In this document: positions 8,364 through 15,572 of the stretch, piece after piece | Layout of the letters: each line of letters begins with the position of its first letter | Position numbering within the stretch: position 1 is the first letter of the stretch | DNA from: Mucilaginibacter sp. | Lineage (GTDB): Bacteria > Bacteroidota > Bacteroidia > Sphingobacteriales > Sphingobacteriaceae | Length of the DNA: 64,000 bases | Assembly: GCA_028288305.1 (NCBI GenBank) | Contig: JAQBOA010000085.1 | Span: 26,211 to 90,210, forward strand | Direction: 5' to 3' | The notes under the pieces: model-generated | Database searches by the model: none | Told to the model about the DNA's origin: nothing | The model's input: the letters and a program-made list of their open reading frames with translations, nothing else | Position numbers and translations under genes: made by a program

Positions 8364-8870
8364 TTAAAAATATTTCATGGCTTCTTTACCAAGCCCTCGT
8401 CTCAAAATGCCTATCTGACCAATAGTATAGGCCTGGTGATGATTAATGAATGCCCATAGTCCGCCGAGTGTATTGTCGAATGGGGCAATGGGATGTTTTA
8501 CTTCAATCACAGTATTTAACGCCTCTTCAGGAAGGGTTTCTAAGCCGTTTCTTATTAAAGGTGCAAATTCATTCCATTTATCTTTAACCTGTTGTAATGT
8601 TGGCAATTCACTTTTGGGAGCATTAAAATCTTCGGGCGAACCGCCTTGTTTGGTATGAAAATGATCTCTCCAGGGCAAATCAAGTTTAACCCGCCCTATG
8701 TTAGCTAAATTGTGCTGTGCCCAAAGCAAATGCCCGGCCAGCCATTTTATGCTGTTCATTGGATCAGCCACACATCTGTTTGATTCGACATCGCTAACAT
8801 CTGCAATAACATTGTTATATAAAATGTTATGCAGATCAAATTGGTCAAGTAATACTTTTTTTGCTGACAT
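8364..8870 (-). CDS. DinB-family protein
   Basis: A 168-residue four-helix-bundle protein of the DinB/YfiT superfamily. The metal-binding histidine pattern is visible as WLAGHLLWAQHN (about 44-55) and FINHHQAYTIGQIGILRRGLG (about 141-161). Family members are often metal-dependent thiol-S-transferases or of unknown function. Nothing in the context fixes a substrate. A TACATTTG -7 box lies about 20 nt upstream of the start (8891-8898, minus strand). Confidence 0.75.
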   Translation of the reverse strand: MSAKKVLLDQFDLHNILYNNVIADVSDVESNRCVADPMNSIKWLAGHLLWAQHNLANIGRVKLDLPWRDHFHTKQGGSPEDFNAPKSELPTLQQVKDKWNEFAPLIRNGLETLPEEALNTVIEVKHPIAPFDNTLGGLWAFINHHQAYTIGQIGILRRGLGKEAMKYF

Positions 8871-8890
8871 GATTTTTTAATTTGGTTATT

Positions 8891-8898
8891 CAAATGTA
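8891..8898 (-). promoter_or_regulatory. Candidate -7 box for the DinB gene
   Basis: The minus strand reads TACATTTG, a full match to the Bacteroidota TAnnTTTG box, about 20 nt before the ATG. No TTTG lies at the usual 19-21 nt upstream. Confidence 0.4.
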
Positions 8899-8962
8899 TG
8901 GTCAAAAAACAACATTGATTGGGTGTAAATACGACAATATAAAGGGCGGTTTGCGACAAGAA

Positions 8963-9184
8963 GAGGTGAAAGGCGAAAGGTGAAAGGCAAAAGGTGAAAG
9001 GTGAAAGTTCTTTTTTTAATAGCCGGAGTCTTAAATGGAAGGTAGTGCTTAAATAATTGTGTCATTAAATAATCTGGTAGTGCTTAAAACCTTTCACCTT
9101 TACCCTTTCGCCTTTTACCTAATTTCTAAAACCTTTTGCCCTTCGCCTTTTACCTTTCGCCTAAAACTTTTACCTTTCACCTAA
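8963..9184. repeat. Stutter hairpin, AAAGGTGA-type unit, copy with shared 47-mer
   Basis: The left arm (8963-9007) is a run of gaaaggtgaaaggc-like units. The right arm (9087-9184) is the inverted run (cctttcacctttacc, ccctttcgcc and so on). Positions 9084-9130 are identical over 47 nt to 50534-50580. It lies just upstream of the met promoter at 9199. Confidence 0.85.
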
Positions 9185-9198
9185 AAAATAAAATTAAA

Positions 9199-9231
9199 TT
9201 TGGAAAAGTCAATCCTATCCCCTTATCTTTG
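9199..9231 (+). promoter_or_regulatory. Promoter of the met operon
   Basis: TTTG at 9199-9202, a 21-nt spacer, then TATCTTTG at 9224-9231. This fits the Bacteroidota sigma-A consensus (TTTG, 19-21 nt, TAnnTTTG) exactly. Transcription should start near 9238, about 43 nt before the riboswitch and 400 nt before metY. Confidence 0.8.
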
Positions 9232-9280
9232 AAACAATATTTGGTAGCAATACCATAATCATAACCCCGCAAAGGTTTTG

Positions 9281-9387
9281 ATTTATAAAGAAGCGGCGAG
9301 AGATCAGGCTCAATAACCCGCTGGCAACCCTCCAATTGGAGAAGGTGCCAATTCCTGTCCCGGCAAATAACACCGGGGAATATAAAT
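9281..9387 (+). ncRNA. SAM riboswitch (S-box, SAM-I class)
   Basis: The S-box core is readable: gcggcgagagatcaggctc, then ataacccgctggcaaccc, a ctccaattggag stem-loop and gaaggtgccaattcctg. P1 can form from atttata (9281-9287) and tataaat (9381-9387). A small tcccgg/ccgggga hairpin lies before the P1 3' strand. S-box RNAs bind S-adenosylmethionine and turn methionine genes off when it is abundant. The position between the promoter and metY fits. How it acts here is unclear: there is no strong U-tract terminator, and the P1 3' strand ends only 10 nt before the ATG of a small leader ORF. Confidence 0.88.
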
Positions 9388-9397
9388 TTTAATAACC

Positions 9398-9514
9398 ATG
9401 AAAAGTCTGACTAACTACATTCTGCAAAACATTTTTGAAGCACTTACGGGCAAAAAGCCCATATACTGTTATAGCTATGCAAACAGCTATATGTGTATTT
9501 GTTGCTGTTGTTGA
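9398..9514 (+). CDS. Poly-cysteine leader peptide upstream of metY
   Basis: A 38-codon ORF starts 10 nt after the SAM riboswitch and ends 126 nt before metY. The peptide begins MKSLTNYILQNIFEALTGKK and ends YANSYMCICCCC followed by TGA, so five of its last six residues are cysteine. A hairpin arm begins at the last base of the stop codon. The position and composition are those of a leader peptide on which ribosomes stall when charged tRNA-Cys is scarce. Polycysteine leader peptides that control sulfur genes are known from mycobacteria. Cysteine is a sulfur donor for methionine and draws on the same sulfide as MetY. That it is translated and regulatory is inference. Confidence 0.65.
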   Translation: MKSLTNYILQNIFEALTGKKPIYCYSYANSYMCICCCC

Positions 9515-9572
9515 TCCTTTAACACGTTTTACTTTTTTCATTTCCGAAAAATGTAGGTGTTCTTAAAAGGAT
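9514..9572 (+). promoter_or_regulatory. Hairpin abutting the leader-peptide stop codon
   Basis: atccttt (9514-9520) pairs with aaaggat (9566-9572), and aacac (9521-9525) with gtgtt (9557-9561). Inside is a smaller cattt/aaatg hairpin (9539-9553). The 3' arm ggat could pair instead with atcc at 9578-9581. A ribosome stalled on the Cys codons would cover the 5' arm. Confidence 0.5.
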
Positions 9573-9640
9573 TTGATATCCCCGTTATGCATTATCTATT
9601 AACCAATTTATTAAATTATAAACTATAAAATCTTAAAATC

Positions 9641-10960
9641 ATGTCTGCTTTAAAATTTGAAACCCTTCAGTTACATGCGGGTCAGGAGGCTGATCCAACA
9701 ACAGGTTCACGGGCTGTACCGCTTTACCAAACCACATCTTATGTTTTCAATAATTCCGAGCATGCCGCAAACCTGTTTGCGCTAAAAGAGTTTGGTAATG
9801 TTTACACTCGTTTAATGAACCCTACAACAGATGTTTTTGAAAAACGTATGGCCGCGCTCGAAGGCGGTATTGCAGCTTTGGCCACAGCATCAGGCCAGGC
9901 ATCGCAATTCATCGCTTTAAACAATATATTGCAGGTAGGAGATAACTTTGTAACCTCACCTTTTCTATATGGTGGAACTTACAACCAGTTTAAGGTTTCT
10001 TTTAAGCGCATAGGTATTGATGTTCGTTTTGCAAAAGATGATACCGCCGAAAACCTTGAAAAGTTAATTGATGGAAAAACCAAAGCAATTTTCCTGGAAA
10101 CTATTGGTAACCCTGGTTTTAATATTGCCGACTTCGATAAAGTTGCAGCGCTTGCGCAAAAGTATGATCTTCCTTTAATTGTTGACAATACCTTTGGTGC
10201 AGGTGGCTATTTATTTCGCCCGCTGGAGCATGGTGCTCATATAGTTGTAGAGTCTACTACCAAATGGATTGGCGGACATGGCACCAGCATTGGGGGTGTA
10301 ATTGTTGATGGTGGAAACTATAACTGGGCAAATGGTAAATTTCCGCAGTTTACCGAGCCATCTCAAGGTTATCATGGATTAGTATTTGCCGATGTATTTG
10401 GCATTGGCGGCCCATTTGGCAATATCCAATTCATTATCCGCTGCCGCGTGGAGGGACTTCGCGATTTCGGGCCATCACAGTCACCGTTTAATTCATGGCT
10501 AAATATACAAGGGTTGGAAACACTGTCCTTACGTATGCAACGCCACGTGGATAATACACTTGAGCTGGCTAAATGGCTTGACCAGCATCCTCAGGTTGAC
10601 AGTGTAAACTATCCCGGCCTGCCATCATCACCACATCATGAACTGGCTAAAAAGTATTTAAAAAATGGTTTCGGCGCTGTTTTAACCTTTGAAATTAAAG
10701 GAGGTAAAGAAAATGCCATCCAATTTGTTGACAATTTAAAATTAGTGAGTCACCTTGCAAACGTGGGCGATGCCAAAACACTGATCATTCAGCCATCAGC
10801 TACCACTCACCAGCAACTTTCGGACGAAGAGCAATTAGCAGCCGGGGTTTTACCAAGTCAATTACGTATAGCAGTTGGTTTAGAACATATTGATGACATT
10901 AAAGCCGATTTAGAACAGGCATTTGCCAAAGTACGCAAGCAAGAAGAGGAATTAGTTTAG
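9641..10960 (+). CDS. metY: O-acetylhomoserine sulfhydrylase (aminocarboxypropyltransferase)
   Basis: A 439-residue PLP enzyme of the Cys/Met metabolism family. PLP-binding Lys208 lies in VESTTKWIGGHGT, with the VDNTFGAGG loop (181-189) before it and the GNVYTRLMNPTTDVFEKR segment near 52-69. The length (about 430 rather than 380) and sequence fit O-acetylhomoserine sulfhydrylase rather than cystathionine gamma-synthase. It makes homocysteine from O-acetylhomoserine and sulfide. It lies first in metY-metX-hom, behind a SAM riboswitch and a Cys-rich leader ORF, so both end-product and sulfur-supply control are likely. A second stutter hairpin (11010-11098) separates it from metX. Confidence 0.95.
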   Translation: MSALKFETLQLHAGQEADPTTGSRAVPLYQTTSYVFNNSEHAANLFALKEFGNVYTRLMNPTTDVFEKRMAALEGGIAALATASGQASQFIALNNILQVGDNFVTSPFLYGGTYNQFKVSFKRIGIDVRFAKDDTAENLEKLIDGKTKAIFLETIGNPGFNIADFDKVAALAQKYDLPLIVDNTFGAGGYLFRPLEHGAHIVVESTTKWIGGHGTSIGGVIVDGGNYNWANGKFPQFTEPSQGYHGLVFADVFGIGGPFGNIQFIIRCRVEGLRDFGPSQSPFNSWLNIQGLETLSLRMQRHVDNTLELAKWLDQHPQVDSVNYPGLPSSPHHELAKKYLKNGFGAVLTFEIKGGKENAIQFVDNLKLVSHLANVGDAKTLIIQPSATTHQQLSDEEQLAAGVLPSQLRIAVGLEHIDDIKADLEQAFAKVRKQEEELV

Positions 10961-11009
10961 TTTTTTAAATTTTTAAATAATATAATAAGGTTGTTACGGG
11001 CAGGGTGTG

Positions 11010-11098
11010 TGAAGTCTTAAGTCGAAAGTCCGAAGTCTTAAGTAAAGAAAAGAATTAAAACTTGGTTTTGACTAAAGACTTCAGACTTACGACTTCCT
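11010..11098. repeat. Stutter hairpin, AAGTCTTAAGTC-type unit
   Basis: Left arm gaagtcttaagtcgaaagtc and onwards (11010-11043), inverted right arm ctaaagacttcagacttacg and onwards (11070-11098). It lies inside the met operon between metY and metX, so it cannot be a full terminator if the three genes are co-transcribed. Confidence 0.75.
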
Positions 11099-11121
11099 TC
11101 CGGTAATAACAAATAGAGAAA

Positions 11122-12177
11122 ATGGACGCGGAAATATACAATTACAAAAAGCCTTTTAAACTTGAGTCGGGCAAGCAATTAAGAGAACTGGAAATCGGGT
11201 TTCATACGTACGGAACATTAAATAAAAATCGGGACAATGTGGTATGGGTATGTCATGCCCTTACTGCAAATTCAGATGTATTTGACTGGTGGAAAGGTTT
11301 ATTTGGTGGTAAAGATTATTTTAACCCGGATGATTATTTTATAGTTTGTGCCAACATCCTAGGGTCGCCATATGGCACACTTAATCCTTTAAGTATAAAT
11401 CCGGTAACCGATAATCCATATTATTTAGCTTTCCCGCAATTTACGGTCAGGGATATAATTAAGGCGCATCAATTATTAGCAGATTACTTGCAAATAAAAA
11501 ATATCGAAATATTGATAGGAGGTTCGCTTGGCGGGCAGCAGGCTATGGAGTGGGCAATAATGGAGCCTGAGTTTATTAAAAATCTTATCCTGATAGCTAC
11601 AAATGCTAAACATTCACCGTGGGGAATTGCCTTTAATGAATCACAACGTTTAGCTATAAGTGCCGACCGTACTTTTTATGCAAATACACCTGATGGCGGA
11701 AAAAAAGGGTTAAAAGCTGCAAGGAGCATCGCTCTTCTCTCCTACCGTAATTATAAAACTTATGGTATTACACAGCAGGAAGAAAAAGAGAATCATGTAG
11801 ACGACTACCGTGCTTCATCCTATCAAAACTATCAGGGCGAAAAACTGGTTAACCGGTTTAATGCTTATAGTTACTGGTATTTATCAAAAAGCATGGACTC
11901 GCACAATGTTGGCCGTAACAGGCATGGCGTCGAAAAAGCGCTAAGCCTTATTAAAGCGCGTACATTGGTAGTAGGAATTAAATCTGATGTTCTATTCCCG
12001 ATAGAAGAGCAGCAATACCTGTTCAGGCATATTCAAAAATCTGCCTTTGCAGAAATTGATTCATTTTATGGCCATGATGGCTTTTTAATTGAAACTGAAG
12101 CATTAACAAACATTATAACATCTTTTTTTAAAACAGATGTAAAAGGAAAAATTATTGAACTGCAACGAACTGCATAA
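11122..12177 (+). CDS. metX: Homoserine O-acetyltransferase
   Basis: A 351-residue alpha/beta-hydrolase-fold acyltransferase. The nucleophile Ser135 sits in LIGGSLGGQQAMEW. The catalytic Asp is in KSDVLFP (near 292) and the His in YGHDGFLIE (near 321). It transfers acetyl from acetyl-CoA to homoserine, making the substrate of MetY. Some MetX relatives use succinyl-CoA, and I cannot tell acyl specificity with certainty, but the MetY neighbour favours acetyl. The stop codon overlaps the hom start by one base (TAATG), so the two are translationally coupled. Confidence 0.95.
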   Translation: MDAEIYNYKKPFKLESGKQLRELEIGFHTYGTLNKNRDNVVWVCHALTANSDVFDWWKGLFGGKDYFNPDDYFIVCANILGSPYGTLNPLSINPVTDNPYYLAFPQFTVRDIIKAHQLLADYLQIKNIEILIGGSLGGQQAMEWAIMEPEFIKNLILIATNAKHSPWGIAFNESQRLAISADRTFYANTPDGGKKGLKAARSIALLSYRNYKTYGITQQEEKENHVDDYRASSYQNYQGEKLVNRFNAYSYWYLSKSMDSHNVGRNRHGVEKALSLIKARTLVVGIKSDVLFPIEEQQYLFRHIQKSAFAEIDSFYGHDGFLIETEALTNIITSFFKTDVKGKIIELQRTA

Positions 12178-13412
12178 TGAGTAAAAAATTAAATATTGGA
12201 CTATTCGGTTTTGGTGTTGTTGGCCAGGGTTTATATGATATTATCAAAACAAAGCATTTAAACCTCGAGATCATTAAAATCGCCATAAAAGACCCGCATA
12301 AACAACGGTCACTTCCATCCCATTTGTTTACTACCGAAAGAGATGAATTGCTTAATAACCCGGAGATCAATACCATTGTTGAATTGATTAACGACACAGA
12401 AGCCGCTTTTGAAATTGTATCAAGAGCTTTAAGTACCGGTAAAAATGTAGTATCAGCCAGCAAAAAAATGATCGCTACTTATTTGAGCGAACTTATTGCT
12501 TTGCAGCATAAACATGGCACTTCACTATTGTACGAAGGTTCGGTTTGCGGCAGTATCCCCATCATTCGTAACCTGGAAGAATACTATGATAATGAGTTGC
12601 TGCATTCTATAAGCGGTATATTTAACGGATCATCAAACTACATATTATCAAAAGGGTTTAACGAAAACATGGATTATGATACCGCATTAAAGCAGGCCCA
12701 GGACCTTGGTTTTGCCGAAACTGACCCAACCAGCGATGTAGGTGGATTCGATGCTAAATACAAATTAGTAATTGCTGCAGCTCATGCCTATGGCGTGGTA
12801 ATAAAGCCGGAAGAGGTATTTAATTTGGGCATACAAAACTTATCGGCTCATGACCTTCAATATGCAAGAGAAAAGAACCTGAAAATTAAACTGGTTCCTG
12901 TTGCAAAGGAATTGGATGACCGACATGTTACCCTTTTTGTATTGCCAAAATTTGTGAATGAAAAGGAATTTTTATACAATGTTGAATACGAATATAATGG
13001 CGTAATAGTTCAGGCCGCTTTCGCCGATCAGCAATTCTTTTTTGGTAAAGGCGCCGGCGGACATCCTACCGGCTCTGCGGTATTATCTGATATTGCCGCG
13101 TTGAGGTATGATTACCAATATGAGTATAAAAAAGCAAAAGAAAAGGCAAATTTGAATTTTACAAATAATATTGAACTCCAAATTTATTTGCGATACGAAG
13201 ATGAAAGCCTTGTTGAAGCTTTAAACTTTGCCCATATCCATGAGCGGTATTTTTCCGGCAGCTATAAGTTTGTGATCGGGAAGATCAATCTCCAAAATTT
13301 AATAGATAATCAACAGCTAATAGCAAATAATAAAGCCTTTATAGCTTTTGCCGATCAGCTTACCAACGTCAGTTTAGCTCAGGAAGTAAAACGGGCGGCA
13401 GAAGCATTCTGA
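12177..13412 (+). CDS. hom: Homoserine dehydrogenase
   Basis: A 411-residue NAD(P)-dependent enzyme. It has the N-terminal Rossmann motif LFGFGVVGQGLYD (9-21), the SASKKMIATY catalytic-domain entry (about 94-103), the substrate-binding region GSVCGSIPIIRNLEEYY (about 121-137) with ISGIFNGSSNYIL, and the FAETDPTSDVGGFDAKYK signature. It reduces aspartate semialdehyde to homoserine. It lacks a C-terminal ACT domain of the usual size, so feedback control by threonine may be absent. Placing it with metX and metY makes a homoserine-to-homocysteine operon. A terminator follows at 13437-13468. Confidence 0.93.
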   Translation: MSKKLNIGLFGFGVVGQGLYDIIKTKHLNLEIIKIAIKDPHKQRSLPSHLFTTERDELLNNPEINTIVELINDTEAAFEIVSRALSTGKNVVSASKKMIATYLSELIALQHKHGTSLLYEGSVCGSIPIIRNLEEYYDNELLHSISGIFNGSSNYILSKGFNENMDYDTALKQAQDLGFAETDPTSDVGGFDAKYKLVIAAAHAYGVVIKPEEVFNLGIQNLSAHDLQYAREKNLKIKLVPVAKELDDRHVTLFVLPKFVNEKEFLYNVEYEYNGVIVQAAFADQQFFFGKGAGGHPTGSAVLSDIAALRYDYQYEYKKAKEKANLNFTNNIELQIYLRYEDESLVEALNFAHIHERYFSGSYKFVIGKINLQNLIDNQQLIANNKAFIAFADQLTNVSLAQEVKRAAEAF

Positions 13413-13436
13413 CATTTTTCATTTTTTCATTTTTTT

Positions 13437-13468
13437 TTGGGGCTCCTTTACCGGGGCCTTTTTAATTT
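13437..13468 (+). terminator. Rho-independent terminator after hom
   Basis: A ggctcc / ggggcc stem (with one G-U pair) around tttacc is followed by tttttaattt, 25-55 nt after the hom stop codon. Confidence 0.65.
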
Positions 13469-13485
13469 ATAAGTATTGCTAGAGT

Positions 13486-13520
13486 TTTGTAATTGAGACA
13501 TATACAGCAATTATAATTTG
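13486..13520 (+). promoter_or_regulatory. Weak candidate promoter of the kinase operon
   Basis: TTTG at 13486-13489 is followed 23 nt later by ataatttg (13513-13520), an imperfect match to TAnnTTTG. It is the best candidate in the 162-nt gap before the first kinase. Confidence 0.3.
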
Positions 13521-13574
13521 TTTATTATCGGATAAAGTGGTTACTTAAAGGAATTATTCAATCACCTCTTTTTC

Positions 13575-15566
13575 ATGAGAAAGACTCTTCTGTTTATATG
13601 GCTTTTAATAGCCTGCTGCCATTTGGCTATAGCCCAGAAAAATAAAGTTGACAGTTTAACTGCAGCCTACAAAAAGACAAAGCAGGACACTACGTTGGTT
13701 CAGTTGCTCCAGGAAAAAAGTGGCAAGGTATATCTTACCACCAACCGCGACTCCGGAATGTTATGTGCCCGGCAAAGCCTGGCTTTATCACGTAAAATTC
13801 ATTTTGAAAAGGGCGAGGTTAGAGCCCTGTCACTTATCGCTACTTATCTCAACCGTGACGGTGACCTGCCAGGTTCGTTAAAAATAACCTTTGAAACTTT
13901 GCCCAAGGCAAAAGAGATCAATGATATCAGGGCAATTATGTCGTGCTATAATACCCTTGGTCTTACTTATTCAGCACTTAAAGACTATCAAAAGGCGCTC
14001 GACAATTTCTATGAATTCAAAAATATAGGTGAAAAAAATCATGTGAGTGACCTTTTGGTGGTTGCATATAATAATATCGGAAGAGAATATATTGATCATA
14101 ATAAGTTTGATTCAGCCTATTATTTTATCAAAAAAGCTTATGATTTCTCCTTAAAAAATAAAATAACCAAGGACATAGGATACCCGGTCCGAAGCTTCGG
14201 CATTATTCAATTTAAAAAGGGGAACTACAGAGGAGCGATAGATTTTTACAATAAAAGTATAAAAAGCATACCAGGCAGGGACAATCATTATTTGCTGAGC
14301 GAAGATTACAGGAGAATAGCAGAAGCCTACCAGCGTGAAAATAAAATTGATTCGTGTATCTATTATGCAAAGCAAGCACTTGAACAGGCAAAACTGGATA
14401 AGAATCCCGAGCAGGTAATGCGTGCCACCACCCTGTTGACTGATGTGTATAAATCAAAAAGCGATTTTAAAGAGGCGTTCAGTTATCAACAGATCATGCT
14501 AAATGCCAAGGATAGTTTGTTCAGTCAGCAAAAATCCTTACAAATTCAAAATTTAACTTTCAATGAAGAACAACACAGGCATGAAATTGAATCGGCAAAA
14601 ATAGCTTACCAAAATAAAGTAAGATTTTATGCACTGCTATCTATACTTGGTGTTTTAATATTAATTGCATTTATTCTTTTATACGCTAACCAGAAAAGAA
14701 AAAAAGCCAATGATTTATTGCACCATCGTAATGAGGAAATAGAAATTCAACGTAAATCTTTAGAGAAAACTTTAGAAAAACTTAAAACTGCCCAAAACCA
14801 GCTCATTCAATCCGAAAAAATGGCTTCACTTGGTGAATTGACTGCAGGTATAGCGCATGAGATACAAAATCCTTTAAACTTTGTGAATAATTTTTCAGAG
14901 GTTAATACGGAGATGATTGATGAACTGGAGGCGGAAATAAATGCTGGTAATATAAGTGAAGCCTTATCTATTTCAGCAGATATTAAAGAAAATGAAAAAA
15001 AGATTAACCATCACGGCAAACGTGCCGACTTCATTGTTAAAGGAATGCTGCTACATTCCCGCAAAAACACCGGAGAAAAGCAGCTTACCAATATAAATGT
15101 ATTGGCTGATGAATTTTTCAAACTATCATATCATGGCCTGAGGGCAAAAGATAAATCATTCAACGCCGAAATGATAACCCATTTTGATGAGAACCTTCCA
15201 AAAGTTGATGTTGTGCAACAGGATATAGGCCGGGTATTACTCAATTTATTTAATAATGCTTTTTATGCAGTAAATCAAAAGCAAAAAATAGCAAGTGCAG
15301 ATTATAAGCCTGAAATAACAGTAACTACATCTGTAGAAAATAATTATATTATCATCAGGGTAAAGGATAATGGCGTTGGCATCTCTGATAATATTAAAGA
15401 CAAAATAATGCAACCGTTTTTTACAACCAAACCAACGGGCGAAGGTACAGGTTTGGGGCTTTCATTAACTTATGATATGGTGGTGAAGGGGCATAAGGGT
15501 AACATACAAGTAAATACAAAAGAAGGCGAGTTTACAGAGTTTATGATTTCAATACCTTTTAACTGA
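13575..15566 (+). CDS. TPR-containing sensor histidine kinase 1
   Basis: A 663-residue kinase. A signal peptide (1-20) leads into a periplasmic tetratricopeptide-repeat region (about 30-340). One membrane helix follows (FYALLSILGVLILIAFILLY, about 351-370), then a coiled coil and the kinase core. Phospho-acceptor His428 is in GIAHEIQNPLNF. The ATPase has the N box LLNLFNNAFYAVNQKQK, the G1 motif VKDNGVGI and the F/G2 region PFFTTKPTGEGTGLGL. It is first of four tandem kinases with almost the same core and different sensors. No response regulator is encoded beside them. The TPR region may read a protein or peptide partner. Confidence 0.93.
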   Translation: MRKTLLFIWLLIACCHLAIAQKNKVDSLTAAYKKTKQDTTLVQLLQEKSGKVYLTTNRDSGMLCARQSLALSRKIHFEKGEVRALSLIATYLNRDGDLPGSLKITFETLPKAKEINDIRAIMSCYNTLGLTYSALKDYQKALDNFYEFKNIGEKNHVSDLLVVAYNNIGREYIDHNKFDSAYYFIKKAYDFSLKNKITKDIGYPVRSFGIIQFKKGNYRGAIDFYNKSIKSIPGRDNHYLLSEDYRRIAEAYQRENKIDSCIYYAKQALEQAKLDKNPEQVMRATTLLTDVYKSKSDFKEAFSYQQIMLNAKDSLFSQQKSLQIQNLTFNEEQHRHEIESAKIAYQNKVRFYALLSILGVLILIAFILLYANQKRKKANDLLHHRNEEIEIQRKSLEKTLEKLKTAQNQLIQSEKMASLGELTAGIAHEIQNPLNFVNNFSEVNTEMIDELEAEINAGNISEALSISADIKENEKKINHHGKRADFIVKGMLLHSRKNTGEKQLTNINVLADEFFKLSYHGLRAKDKSFNAEMITHFDENLPKVDVVQQDIGRVLLNLFNNAFYAVNQKQKIASADYKPEITVTTSVENNYIIIRVKDNGVGISDNIKDKIMQPFFTTKPTGEGTGLGLSLTYDMVVKGHKGNIQVNTKEGEFTEFMISIPFN

Positions 15567-15572
15567 TCGGCC

